Positions 8,209 through 16,831 of a stretch of DNA of 64,000 nucleotides are shown piece by piece; the stretch's first letter is position 1; every line of letters begins with the position of its first letter. The notes beneath the pieces are model-generated. The model saw nothing but the letters and a program-made list of their open reading frames with translations. It had not been told where the DNA came from and did not search any database. The position numbers were made by a program, and so were the translations under genes. This DNA is from an uncultured Porphyromonadaceae bacterium (GTDB lineage: Bacteria; Bacteroidota; Bacteroidia; Bacteroidales; Muribaculaceae), in the NCBI GenBank assembly GCA_947176755.1, contig CAMWRW010000001.1, positions 46,919-110,918 of the forward strand, given 5' to 3'.

Positions 8209-9171
8209 TCAATCCTTCCTTTTTTCAACAATCTTATTTGCGGACTCCGCGCTGACTGACGTCGCTTCTTGCGGCGTTTTTCTTTCCGAACGCTCGACAA
8301 GGAACACCGATACGAGCATCAGCAGGATCGCGAGAATCTGCCACCAGGAGAACAGATCCTGACCCAGGATATAGCTGGCGATCGCGGCCACGATTAGAAT
8401 CAGGTCGCCATAGAGAGAAACGACCGTGGCGGGAAGTATCTTCAAGGCGAAGTCCTGAAGCAGATAAGAAAGGAAGCTCGGGAAAATCAGGACGAAAAGC
8501 AAAACGAGCATAGGAACGGAGAAAATGTTCTGATGAAGCACGGGGGCATCCCAACCCGTGAAGCATACGACCACGGCGGCCGCAACCGCGCCTCCGAAGA
8601 ATGTCCATTTCGACACTGTCGCCGCGCTGAGCCGCTTGAGATAGATCTTCTCGATCACGAGATATGCCGAATACAGCACGGCCGACATAAGGCAGAACAT
8701 GTTCCCCTTGAAAGGATCGGAAGCCACAGCCGACGACTTCTGGGTCAGCACGCAAAGCATCGCCCCACCGAAACCGATAAGAATGCCGAGGACTTTTCCG
8801 ACGGTCGCTTTCTCCGTGCGCAGGCAGAGACAGATGATAAACACGAAGACGGGCTGCAGACTGATAAAAATGGAAGAAGAGATTGGAGTCGTGTAACTCA
8901 ATCCTTCCAGCAACGACCACATATATCCGAACACGAACACCAGTCCGATTGCGAAAAGAGCCGCGATATCCCTGAAACGGGCTTTAGGTTCTTTTTTATG
9001 CCGGAAGAAACCCCAGATCCAGAAAAGCAACGAACCGATTCCGAGACGGAGCACAACGCCCGACATGGCATTCATCCAGCCGGGAAGAAGGTAGCGGAGA
9101 GCATTCTCGTTAAGGCCTGAGAACGTCTTGGCCGCAAACATATATAGATTGCCTTTTAGTTTTGACTGCAT
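8209..9171 (-). CDS. DMT-family (EamA) transporter
   Basis: An inner-membrane protein of 320 residues when started at MQSKLKGNLYMFAAKTFSGLNENALRYLLPGWM (ATG at 9171). An upstream in-frame start at 9297 would add 42 non-homologous residues reaching into the divergent promoter, so it is rejected. About ten hydrophobic helices form two EamA halves, the first ending near residue 130 after PISSSIFISLQPVFVFIICL, and the second containing PATVVSLYGDLILIVAAIASYILG. Such proteins export metabolites or amino acids; the substrate is unknown. It is convergent with the M23 gene (40 nt between stops) and divergent from the wecA-like gene. Confidence 0.85.
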   Translation of the reverse strand: MQSKLKGNLYMFAAKTFSGLNENALRYLLPGWMNAMSGVVLRLGIGSLLFWIWGFFRHKKEPKARFRDIAALFAIGLVFVFGYMWSLLEGLSYTTPISSSIFISLQPVFVFIICLCLRTEKATVGKVLGILIGFGGAMLCVLTQKSSAVASDPFKGNMFCLMSAVLYSAYLVIEKIYLKRLSAATVSKWTFFGGAVAAAVVVCFTGWDAPVLHQNIFSVPMLVLLFVLIFPSFLSYLLQDFALKILPATVVSLYGDLILIVAAIASYILGQDLFSWWQILAILLMLVSVFLVERSERKTPQEATSVSAESANKIVEKRKD

Positions 9172-9241
9172 ACTTGTATAACCGCACTTCCCGACGATAA
9201 GTTTACAAGAAGCACACGACAACAGGATACGCTTTAAATAA

Positions 9242-9272
9242 TTTGGATTTAGGTAAAAAAATGTTAACTTTG
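9242..9272 (+). promoter_or_regulatory. Promoter of the wecA-like gene
   Basis: TTTG at 9242-9245 and a perfect TAnnTTTG (taactttg) at 9265-9272 lie 19 bp apart. Transcription would start near 9279, giving a leader of about 73 nt before ATG 9352. Confidence 0.65.
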
Positions 9273-9351
9273 CAATTAAATCTAATGGGGAGGGCATTTT
9301 CCCTTAGAATCTCTCCCGACATGAACAACAACTGATTACGACCTTATTATA

Positions 9352-10458
9352 ATGAATGTCTGGTTAATTAACTGCTTGGCAGTATGGCTGCTGAGTATAG
9401 TGCTGAGTGGATTCGTGATCCCTCAGATCTTGCTTATTGCTTTCAGGAAGAAACTTTTTGATGTTCCCGACGAACGAAAGATCCACAAAAGCCTTGTGCC
9501 CCGCCTCGGCGGCATCTCTTTCGTGCCGGTAATCATGTTCTCGCTGGTGCTTCTCTTAGGTATCGGCATCCTGCTTGACGAGGGAATCGCCCCGGCTTTC
9601 GGCAACGCGGCCCTTTCCCTCTCGTTCGGCTTCTGCGGGCTCATGCTTCTCTTTCTGGTAGGCATTGCCGACGATCTTATCGGAATCAAATACCGCGCGA
9701 AATTCGTAGCCCAGATTTTCTGCGGCATCATGTTTATCTGCGGAGGAGTGTGGCTCGATGACTTCCACGGACTTCTCGGCATCAACGAACTTCCGGAATG
9801 GATCGGCTGGCCATTGACGATTCTTGTCGTGATTTATATTGTCAACTCGATCAATCTTATCGACGGTATCGACGGGCTCGCTTCCGGACTGTCGGGAATC
9901 GCCTGCCTCTATTTCGGCGTGATGTTCTTCCTGATGGAGAGCTATGTGCTGTCGATGCTTGCGCTCGCCACACTCGGCGTGCTGATTCCGTTCTTTTATT
10001 TTAATGTGTTCGGCGACGCACGCAAACGAAAGAAGATTTTCATGGGCGACACGGGAGCCCTCACAATCGGCATGATCCTCTGTTTCCTCGCCCTGCAGAT
10101 GGCCTCGGTGGAGAAAGTGTCGTTCAGCTCGGCTAACCCTTTCATCCTCGCATTCGCTCCGCTGATCGTGCCCTGCTTCGATGTCATCCGCGTGTATCTT
10201 CATCGCGTCCGCAACGGAAAGAACCCCTTCCTTCCCGACAAGAACCATATCCATCACAAACTGCTGGCAATCGGCATGCCGCAGCGAATGGCTATGGTGT
10301 CGATTCTTTCCGTATCGCTCGCTCTCACCCTGCTGAATATCTGGCTCTCGATATATATCAACATCAACATTCTTTTGATTATCGACATCCTGATCTGGGT
10401 TGCAATCAATATCTGGCTATCACGTCGCGCGGCTGCCCACCCGGCCGTTGACGCCTGA
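9352..10458 (+). CDS. wecA: WecA/MraY-family undecaprenyl-phosphate sugar-1-phosphate transferase
   Basis: A 368-residue polytopic inner-membrane enzyme that moves a sugar-1-phosphate (typically GlcNAc-1-P) from a UDP-sugar to undecaprenyl phosphate, starting O-antigen or EPS units. The family motifs are all present: DVPDERKIHKSLVPRLGG near 37, the DD pair D107-D108 in GIADDLIG, NLIDGIDGLASG with D171 and D174, the FMGDTG block with D233, and the loop H-x-HH at 299-302 (DKNHIHHKL), which favours WecA over MraY. About eleven hydrophobic segments are visible. It has its own promoter and a strong terminator, so it is a single-gene unit. The sugar specificity cannot be read from the sequence. Confidence 0.88.
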   Translation: MNVWLINCLAVWLLSIVLSGFVIPQILLIAFRKKLFDVPDERKIHKSLVPRLGGISFVPVIMFSLVLLLGIGILLDEGIAPAFGNAALSLSFGFCGLMLLFLVGIADDLIGIKYRAKFVAQIFCGIMFICGGVWLDDFHGLLGINELPEWIGWPLTILVVIYIVNSINLIDGIDGLASGLSGIACLYFGVMFFLMESYVLSMLALATLGVLIPFFYFNVFGDARKRKKIFMGDTGALTIGMILCFLALQMASVEKVSFSSANPFILAFAPLIVPCFDVIRVYLHRVRNGKNPFLPDKNHIHHKLLAIGMPQRMAMVSILSVSLALTLLNIWLSIYININILLIIDILIWVAINIWLSRRAAAHPAVDA

Positions 10459-10471
10459 GCCTCCCGATAGC

Positions 10472-10525
10472 ATATATAAAAATATCGCAAGTCCCGACTC
10501 CGGAACTTGCGATATTTTTATATAT
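10472..10525. terminator. Strong bidirectional hairpin terminator after the wecA-like gene
   Basis: A perfect 21-bp inverted repeat (10472-10492 with 10505-10525) closes a 12-nt loop. The outer half is A/T-rich, so the stem itself supplies A and T tracts on both strands. It begins 13 nt after the stop codon at 10458. Confidence 0.85.
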
Positions 10526-10807
10526 CTGTTTATGAGTTTATCTGTGGATAGGCTTATCTGTGGTAAACCCATAAACTCCACCACACCCGCACGGCTGCAA
10601 ATGAACTGTAAGAATGTCGAGGTTGTTAAAATTAATGAATTTATTCTTCTTCCTGTCTGCATAACATCCCGGCGGCAGCGCCTGCGAATTGTAATCATGG
10701 CGGAGATAGCGGCCATTTCGCTTTAGAAAGCCCGGAATTGAAAGAATTGTTCGCTTATACTAACATACTTTTATCTACTGATCATATACTAATATACTCC
10801 CGAAGAT
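10526..10807. repeat. Intergenic region with a 14-bp near-identical direct repeat before the transporter gene
   Basis: No gene or RNA is evident in this 282-nt gap. Close to the next start codon, tatactaacatact (10756-10769) and tatactaatatact (10785-10798) differ at one base, with start-to-start spacing of 29 bp. This may be an operator or part of the promoter. No perfect TAnnTTTG box is seen. Confidence 0.4.
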
Positions 10808-12496
10808 ATGTTTGATATATTGCGCGAATATCCGACTCTCGCCCTATTACTCACCGTCGGCCTCGGCTTCCTGATCGGGCGCATCAAGATCGGCAATTTC
10901 TCTCTTGGTCCTGTCACATCGGTACTTATTGTCGGTATCGTCGTAGGACAACTCGACATTCCCATGTCAGGACCGGTGAAAATGCTCTTCTTTATGCTGT
11001 TTCTTTTCTCGATCGGCTATAGCGTGGGGCCCGACTTTTTCAGGTCTTTGAAGGGAAGCGGAGGGCGTCAGGCCCTGTTTGCCGTCTGCATGAGCACGGT
11101 TATTTTCCTGACTGTACTCGGAATGGCCAAACTATTTTCTTACACGAAAGGGGAAACAGTCGGACTATTTTCCGGCTCCGAGACATGTTCGGCCCTTTTG
11201 GGCGTCGGAAGCGAATCTATCTCCAGATTACCCTGGCCCAAGGCGAAGATTGATCAGGAGGTCAACATTATTCCGGTTTGCTATGCCGTGACATATATAT
11301 TCGGCACGCTCGGGACCGTTATACTCCTCGGGAATTTCGGACCTGCGCTTTTGGGAGGAAAAGAGAAAGTAAAGCGGCAGACGGCCGAACTGGAAAAGGA
11401 ACTGAACATGACCGAGGGTTCGACAGACCCTTCTAAGGTGAAAGCTCTTCGGGCTGTGGCCTATCGCGCTTACATCGTAAGCGATTCTTTCTTTTCCGAA
11501 CCGAGAAGTGTCAGCGAGACGGAGGTCCGGTTTCATAATAAGGGACTTGCAATATTTCTGGACCGCATCCGCCACAAAGGACAGATTTCACTTCCCCACT
11601 ATGACGACATGATTTCCTTGGGAGATGAGGTCGTGTTATGCGGACCGAGGGAGAGCGTGGTCGCTGCCGGTGAATATATAGGGAAAGAGACGGCCAACGG
11701 CGATTTGCTTGACTATCCTCTCGACAGAGTCGGGATCGTCGTGGCAAAGAAAGAATTCATCGGCAACCCTCTCCATGAGTTGCGCCGGAGTAAACGCCTT
11801 GAGGGAGTTGTGATTCGCGACGCGATGCGCGATGGAGAGGTTCTCGAGATTAAGAGCGACACCGTTTTTCAACATGGCGACCGTCTCACTATCCTCGGCC
11901 AATCTCAGCGTCTTAAGAAAGCGGCCCGGCATATCGGCCATATCGACCGGCCCTCTTCCCAGAACGACATAATGTTCATTATGCTCGCCATCTTTATCGG
12001 GGGACTCTTCGGCGCGATGAGCTTCTGGATCGGCAGCATTCCGGTGAGCTTCGGCACGTCGGGGGGCGCACTGGTGGCCGGACTCTTGTTCGGCTGGTTG
12101 CGTTCACGCCGCCCAACCTACGGGAATATCGCCCCCGGGGCGCTCGACCTGATGAATAAGTTAGGACTGAACGTCTTTATCGCCGTTGTCGGGATTGAGG
12201 CTGCCCCTTCGTTTATAGCAGGTCTGAAGTCTGTTGGGCCGATGCTTTTGGTAATAGGGGCGTTATGCACGCTAATTCCGCTTTTCGTCGGTCTTTTCCT
12301 CGGCCACAAAGTGTTCAAATTCAATCCTGCGATCACATTGGGATGTTGCTGCGGCACACGCACCTGCACCGCCGCCTTGGGAGCCGTCCAATCGGCCATC
12401 GGCAGTTCGTTGCCCGCAATCGGATACACGGTGACTTACGCCGTCTCCAATCTGCTGCTTGTCCTCTGGGGAGTTGTGACGGTAATTCTTGTCTGA
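10808..12496 (+). CDS. AspT/YidE/YbjL-type transporter with two RCK_C (TrkA-C) domains
   Basis: A 562-residue inner-membrane protein built as the duplicated permease of the AspT/YidE family. Five to six helices (residues about 10-190) include the GLFSGSETCSALLGVG motif. A cytosolic region (about 205-390) then holds two TrkA-C-like ligand-binding modules (ISLPHYDDMISLGDEVVLCGPRESV and EVLEIKSDTVFQHGDRLTILGQ). The second set of helices (about 395-562) contains the matching GCCCGTRTCTAALGAVQ motif. Known AspT members exchange aspartate and alanine; most YidE-type proteins have no proven substrate, so I name only the family. It is monocistronic and convergent with the amylase gene. Confidence 0.88.
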   Translation: MFDILREYPTLALLLTVGLGFLIGRIKIGNFSLGPVTSVLIVGIVVGQLDIPMSGPVKMLFFMLFLFSIGYSVGPDFFRSLKGSGGRQALFAVCMSTVIFLTVLGMAKLFSYTKGETVGLFSGSETCSALLGVGSESISRLPWPKAKIDQEVNIIPVCYAVTYIFGTLGTVILLGNFGPALLGGKEKVKRQTAELEKELNMTEGSTDPSKVKALRAVAYRAYIVSDSFFSEPRSVSETEVRFHNKGLAIFLDRIRHKGQISLPHYDDMISLGDEVVLCGPRESVVAAGEYIGKETANGDLLDYPLDRVGIVVAKKEFIGNPLHELRRSKRLEGVVIRDAMRDGEVLEIKSDTVFQHGDRLTILGQSQRLKKAARHIGHIDRPSSQNDIMFIMLAIFIGGLFGAMSFWIGSIPVSFGTSGGALVAGLLFGWLRSRRPTYGNIAPGALDLMNKLGLNVFIAVVGIEAAPSFIAGLKSVGPMLLVIGALCTLIPLFVGLFLGHKVFKFNPAITLGCCCGTRTCTAALGAVQSAIGSSLPAIGYTVTYAVSNLLLVLWGVVTVILV

Positions 12497-12512
12497 GGAT
12501 AACGTGAGATAA

Positions 12513-12546
12513 AAATTACCCTGCCGCCTTCTGATAGGCAGCAGGG
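12513..12546 (-). terminator. Terminator after the alpha-amylase gene
   Basis: An inverted repeat with a single mismatch (outer arms 12519-12524 and 12541-12546) is followed on the minus strand by a T-rich tract (complement of 12509-12518). It lies about 60 nt past the amylase stop and may also stop the convergent transporter transcript. Confidence 0.6.
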
Positions 12547-12606
12547 GTTCTATTTCAGGTTCAGAGTTGCCACGCCACGGAACGGACCGAGCGAGACAAG
12601 AGAGGA

Positions 12607-14691
12607 TTATTTCATTACTTTCACAGCTTTTCCGCGGACAACACGGATGAAGATACCCTTGTCGGGATTCTCTACCCGCTGGCCCTGGAGGTTGAACCAT
12701 ACGGCCTCAGCCTCATCATCACCGGTGAGCGCCACTCCGGTGGGATCGGTGACGGTCAGCTTATTGGTTGAGAAGTCGACCTTAAAGGAATACGTGCCGG
12801 GAAGAATCATCCAGCTGGTTGCAGAAGAAGCAGACACTCCGACCGGGAAGCGAGCCACATCCGCCGACTCGTTGACAACAATAAGTTCGTCGGGAGTCAT
12901 CGATCCGTAACGGTCAGAGCTGTTGACCTCGTCCCAGTCTGCCCCCTTGGCGGTCACGAAGGAGAAGTAACCATAATCAGACTTCGCGGGAGCTTCGATA
13001 GTGGCTGTGCATGTGAAGACATTTCCTGATTTTGTCATCGGAATTGCGGCCGTCGTATCCCAATGGCCCTCGGGGATGTTACCCAGCAGGAAGAGAGCGG
13101 AGGGAGCGGTCACATCCTGATTGCCGCCACCGCCGCTACCGGCGGAATAGACGCCTTCGTCGCCTGAAGTGGAATATAAATGGCCGTCGATTGCAATCAT
13201 ATCTCCGGTCTTGGTTGCATCACCGTCGCCGGCATTGAAGAGACAGCCGGTTGTTCCGGCAGGACACGTATAGCTCCACACATTGCCCTCCTTGGCCATC
13301 GCCACGCCGGGCCATGCGGATTCCGTTGAGCCCCAATAATGAATATAAGGGGTTGTCCAGCCCTTGTCGTTCTTGAAATAGATTTTCACCTCTTTGGTGG
13401 GGTCGACCGGTTCGGTCGGTGTGGTGCCTCCACCTTGTGCAGTTGTCCAGATTTCATAACCGTTGCCGGAGGCTTTCTTGGTGTAACCTGAGCCGGGAGT
13501 TTTCGACGAATTGCCGATCTTTACCCAGAGTTTACCCTTCGAACCGGTCACCTCGGCCACATAGCAACCGTTGGTATCGATCACGTTTACAGCCGAAGTG
13601 TTGCTGATGCCGGCCCCTTTTCGAGCGGAAATCATTGCTTGAATCTGCGACTTGTACTGCTTGTAATGGGGATAGAACACACAGGGCGTGCCGGGCGAGG
13701 AGAGCATGAAAGCATTCGCCATCAGAACGTCGCCCGTGTATTTGGAGCCGTCGCGGTAGGTGTCGTGGTTATCAACGAATGTCACCGACTGCTGGGCATA
13801 TCCGAAATGAATCATACCGGCCGGCTGATCGGTCGTGCCGTTGGCTTTCCAAACGAGTTCTCCATAGTTGGATCCGCCGCCGTTGAACGCCTTGTTGAGC
13901 TGATATTTGAACGGAAAATCGAATGCGGCGGAAGTTTTTCCTGTCCCTTCGATCCATTCCTTGACAAGATCATAATTGCCATCCCAGTACTCTCCGACGC
14001 TGAACGAGACATTGTTGGCCTCGTTGTACATCTTCGTGTAATAAGGAGAATAGCCCTTCACGAAGTCGTAGCGGACACCGGAATAACCGTAGTCGGTCAT
14101 CAGGCATTTGATATAATCCTTGCAGTTTGTCTGAACGTTGGCATTGGTATGATCGAGGTCGCGCGAACCGCTCCAGCCTTCACCCGTGTCGTAGTTCCCG
14201 GTCGGTTTTGCCTGGCCTGAGGCATCCTTCACTTCGTCGTCTTTACAGATTCCTTCCGGGCCGATTTTGTAGGTCTTCCCATTCCACGTTTCAGAGGGGA
14301 AATTGGTCCAGTTGCTCACACCGCTCCTGTGGTTGATAACGACGTCGGCAATGATTCCCGTGCCTTTCTGTTTGAAAGTCTTAATCATGCTGCGGAGTTC
14401 CGCTTCCGTGCCGAACGAGGAGTTATGGTTGGTGAACCAATAGACCGGGTGATAACCCATCGAGGGACTTCCCTCCGATTTCGCGGAGTTGGGAACCCAG
14501 ATAAGGCTGAAATACTGCGAAAGTTCGTCAGAGGCATTTTCAAGTGCTTTCCAGGAAGTCTCGGTGTAGGAATCCCAGTAGAATCCCTGAAGCATGACCC
14601 CTTCGTAGTTGGCAGGCCAGCCGGCGGCGGACGCTGCGTTTGCAACCCCTCCGGCAATTAATGCCAGAGTTGCAAGTTTCTTGAGTTTCAT
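12607..14691 (-). CDS. Secreted GH13 alpha-amylase with starch-binding modules and T9SS-type tail
   Basis: A 694-residue exported enzyme that hydrolyses alpha-1,4-glucans. A signal peptide (MKLKKLATLALIAGGVANAASA) is followed by a GH13 barrel at about 28-420 with all catalytic blocks: DVVINH at 116-121, GVRYDF with nucleophile D209, GEYWDG with acid/base E234, and FVDNHD with D310. A CBM26-like starch-binding module (about 432-515; IYFKNDKGWTTPYIHYWG) and a SusE/F-like module (about 530-655) follow. The protein ends in YFNLQGQRVENPDKGIFIRV and a short basic tail, a compact T9SS-style sorting end very similar to that of the neighbouring protein (14899-16674). No lipobox is present. It has its own -7 box and terminator. 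Confidence 0.92.
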   Translation of the reverse strand: MKLKKLATLALIAGGVANAASAAGWPANYEGVMLQGFYWDSYTETSWKALENASDELSQYFSLIWVPNSAKSEGSPSMGYHPVYWFTNHNSSFGTEAELRSMIKTFKQKGTGIIADVVINHRSGVSNWTNFPSETWNGKTYKIGPEGICKDDEVKDASGQAKPTGNYDTGEGWSGSRDLDHTNANVQTNCKDYIKCLMTDYGYSGVRYDFVKGYSPYYTKMYNEANNVSFSVGEYWDGNYDLVKEWIEGTGKTSAAFDFPFKYQLNKAFNGGGSNYGELVWKANGTTDQPAGMIHFGYAQQSVTFVDNHDTYRDGSKYTGDVLMANAFMLSSPGTPCVFYPHYKQYKSQIQAMISARKGAGISNTSAVNVIDTNGCYVAEVTGSKGKLWVKIGNSSKTPGSGYTKKASGNGYEIWTTAQGGGTTPTEPVDPTKEVKIYFKNDKGWTTPYIHYWGSTESAWPGVAMAKEGNVWSYTCPAGTTGCLFNAGDGDATKTGDMIAIDGHLYSTSGDEGVYSAGSGGGGNQDVTAPSALFLLGNIPEGHWDTTAAIPMTKSGNVFTCTATIEAPAKSDYGYFSFVTAKGADWDEVNSSDRYGSMTPDELIVVNESADVARFPVGVSASSATSWMILPGTYSFKVDFSTNKLTVTDPTGVALTGDDEAEAVWFNLQGQRVENPDKGIFIRVVRGKAVKVMK

Positions 14692-14799
14692 GTAATTATT
14701 ATCTTAGGTTGATTATAAAACTTATTGATGATTATGCTCGCCGGGAGCATTAGGTAGTTCTTTGGATGCTGATTTCGGCAATTTCCATATATGACCTTG

Positions 14800-14807
14800 C
14801 AAAATTA
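14800..14807 (-). promoter_or_regulatory. -7 element upstream of the alpha-amylase gene
   Basis: On the minus strand the box reads taattttg, a perfect TAnnTTTG. No TTTG is found at the right distance upstream, so only half the promoter is supported. The leader of about 100 nt contains a small hairpin (14734-14739 with 14745-14750). Confidence 0.5.
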
Positions 14808-14842
14808 ATAAAAATCGGCAAACAAGCACCTATAACTATGTA

Positions 14843-14871
14843 AAAAAGCGCCCTTTACGGGGGCGCTTTTT
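14843..14871 (-). terminator. Terminator after the SusE/F-like gene
   Basis: An 11-bp perfect stem (14843-14853 with 14861-14871) with a 7-nt loop carries A and T tracts on its two flanks. It lies 28 nt past the stop of the 14899-16674 gene and just before the amylase promoter, separating the two transcripts. Confidence 0.8.
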
Positions 14872-14898
14872 ATTATTAAGGTTATTGGATAAACCTCT

Positions 14899-16674
14899 TT
14901 ATTTCGCAATCTTGATTGCTTTGCCATTCTCAACGCGGATGAACACGCCGTTTGCGGGGTCTTCCACACGCTGACCCTGGAGGTTGAAGTAGATAACTTC
15001 ACCATTCTCAAGATTGATTTCAGCTACGCCGCTGGGATCGGATACGGTGAGAACGACCGTCTCGGGATTGAAAGTGAACTTGTAAGTACCTTCCAGGGTT
15101 GATTCCCAGTTTTCAAGGCCATAGTTGGTTGCCTCGAAAGTGCCTACGGCATTCATAGCGGAAGCGCTGTTGGCAGCACCGAACCAGTCGCTCTGTGCGC
15201 CGTTGTCAGCCTGCATCACACCAAATGTGCCGGCTACGACGTCGCCTGTCCAGCTCCAGCCCTCTGCGGTTTCTTCCATCTCCTTTTCAATCCATTCAGC
15301 ACCGTCGAAGATTGTGCCCTTGAGCACGTATGTGTAGTTATGTTCAACTTCCTTGGCGATGAACTTGATGGTGTTTGCGGAGGGGTTGTAGATGATTTCG
15401 TAACCACCTTCAAGAGTGGAGCTGCTGTTGAGAATGCCGGTCAGGCTGTATTCAACACCTGCTTCAGTCACTTTTGCGCCGCCACCTTTCCATGCGGTCT
15501 GATTGCCGTCGGCGTCCATGATTTTGATACCGAAGCTACCTGCCACGCAGTTGGCTTCTCCTACCCAGAGACCGTCGGTAAGAACAAGGGGAAGGGTCGA
15601 CCAGTTGGGATCGCCGAAGATGTTTCCATGAATACCGTAGAACTCGGTGGGTTCGGGATCATCACCGCCACCACCGGGCGTACCGGTGATTGTAAGCTCG
15701 AAAGTCTCAGCATTGAAAGAGAGCGTCAAGTCGGTAGCTTCCTGATCGAGGAGCTCGCAGTTGCCCACGCCGTTGCTACTGCTGAGAAGGTAAGACTCAC
15801 CAAAGGCGATCTTTGCTTCGTCGTAGCCAAACCATGAGCCGTCTACAACGAGCTTGAAGCCTTCCTGAAGAGCGTCGATCTTATAAGTGAAGTTCGTGCC
15901 GTCGGTAGTAGTGAACTTGTCAGCGGTAGTGCTCCATGAGTTGAAGTCGCCGGCAAGATAAACCTCTGTCTCGGCGGGAGTATCGCCACCTGCCTGACCG
16001 GAGATAGTCACCTGGGCAGAAGAGAAGTTGTTCTCCTGAACGAACTTAATGGTCACGTCGCCACCCCTTGCAAGCGAGGTATTGGCATCACCGGGTTCGA
16101 ATGTGTAAGTTCCGTTTTCAAGTTTCTTCTGAGTGCAGGTCAGCTCACGCGTACCCCACGCGCCGCCGTAAATCTTGAATTCCTGATTTGCTCCGATCGA
16201 AGCAGTAAGAGAGTAGTTGACACCGTCAGTGGTCTTGAACTTATAGGCATTGCTGTTGCCCCAGCCTGTCATCGCTCCGACGAGGAACATAACGGGGAAC
16301 TCATCATCAGATGTGCTGGTAACATATTTGCCGTCGACGATATTTGCAATGGGGTCGATGCTGCCGCCATTTGCCTTGATGCTGGCCGAGCCGTAAACTG
16401 CGCCGTCAACAACTTCGAGGTTGGAAGTCTGAAGGTCGTCAGCCCAAACCGTGTTGCTACCGCGGAAAATGATCTCCGCGTTGTTCAGTTCTGCAGCATA
16501 GAGCGTGTGGCCGTCGATTGTCACTGCGGAGAGTTCCTCAAGATAGTCGGGAGTCCAGCTATAGCCGTAAACCGAAGTCCATTCAGTACCCTCGTTGTTA
16601 AAATAGACAGTAGCCGCATTTGCCGTCATGGCACCAAGAGCCACAGCAGCGAGTGCAAGTAGAGTTTTTTTCAT
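14899..16674 (-). CDS. SusE/SusF-like multi-module carbohydrate-binding surface protein with T9SS-type tail
   Basis: A 591-residue exported protein: signal peptide MKKTLLALAAVALGAMTANA with no lipobox cysteine, then four or five beta-sandwich modules of the SusE/F type. Visible module openings are MFLVGAMTGWG near 130, VYLAGDFNSW near 240, YGIHGNIFGDPNW near 345 and YVLKGTIFDGAEW near 450; linkers such as GGGGDDPEPTE separate them. It ends in YFNLQGQRVEDPANGVFIRV plus a basic tail, nearly the same as the amylase end. Such modules bind starch or glycogen at the cell surface, and the adjacent amylase fits that. Classical SusE and SusF are lipoproteins; this one seems to use T9SS anchoring instead. 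No SusC/SusD pair is in the window. Confidence 0.8.
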   Translation of the reverse strand: MKKTLLALAAVALGAMTANAATVYFNNEGTEWTSVYGYSWTPDYLEELSAVTIDGHTLYAAELNNAEIIFRGSNTVWADDLQTSNLEVVDGAVYGSASIKANGGSIDPIANIVDGKYVTSTSDDEFPVMFLVGAMTGWGNSNAYKFKTTDGVNYSLTASIGANQEFKIYGGAWGTRELTCTQKKLENGTYTFEPGDANTSLARGGDVTIKFVQENNFSSAQVTISGQAGGDTPAETEVYLAGDFNSWSTTADKFTTTDGTNFTYKIDALQEGFKLVVDGSWFGYDEAKIAFGESYLLSSSNGVGNCELLDQEATDLTLSFNAETFELTITGTPGGGGDDPEPTEFYGIHGNIFGDPNWSTLPLVLTDGLWVGEANCVAGSFGIKIMDADGNQTAWKGGGAKVTEAGVEYSLTGILNSSSTLEGGYEIIYNPSANTIKFIAKEVEHNYTYVLKGTIFDGAEWIEKEMEETAEGWSWTGDVVAGTFGVMQADNGAQSDWFGAANSASAMNAVGTFEATNYGLENWESTLEGTYKFTFNPETVVLTVSDPSGVAEINLENGEVIYFNLQGQRVEDPANGVFIRVENGKAIKIAK

Positions 16675-16797
16675 ACGTCTGTTGTTATTGATTTATTTTG
16701 ATATAGAAGTCTTAGGTAACGCTTTGGAAGTTAAAGCAGGGGCAATGAAGTCGCGAGTCAATTTTTCAAAGTGACACGACGGCAGACCTTTGCTCTG

Positions 16798-16828
16798 CAA
16801 AATTAGCTTTTTTAATCAACATTACAAA
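16798..16828 (-). promoter_or_regulatory. Promoter of the SusE/F-like gene
   Basis: On the minus strand TTTG (complement of 16825-16828) and taattttg (complement of 16798-16805) are 19 bp apart, a perfect match to the Bacteroidota consensus. It sits immediately past the stop of the S41 peptidase gene. The leader is about 115 nt. Confidence 0.7.
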
Positions 16829-16831
16829 AAT

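Noticed and set aside
9172..9297. Longer start for the DMT transporter at 9297
   Set aside because: The added 42 residues are not family-like and would extend over the promoter of the divergent wecA-like gene.
10472..10525. Possible small RNA gene from the long hairpin
   Set aside because: Position just past the stop and A/T-rich flanks fit an ordinary bidirectional terminator better.
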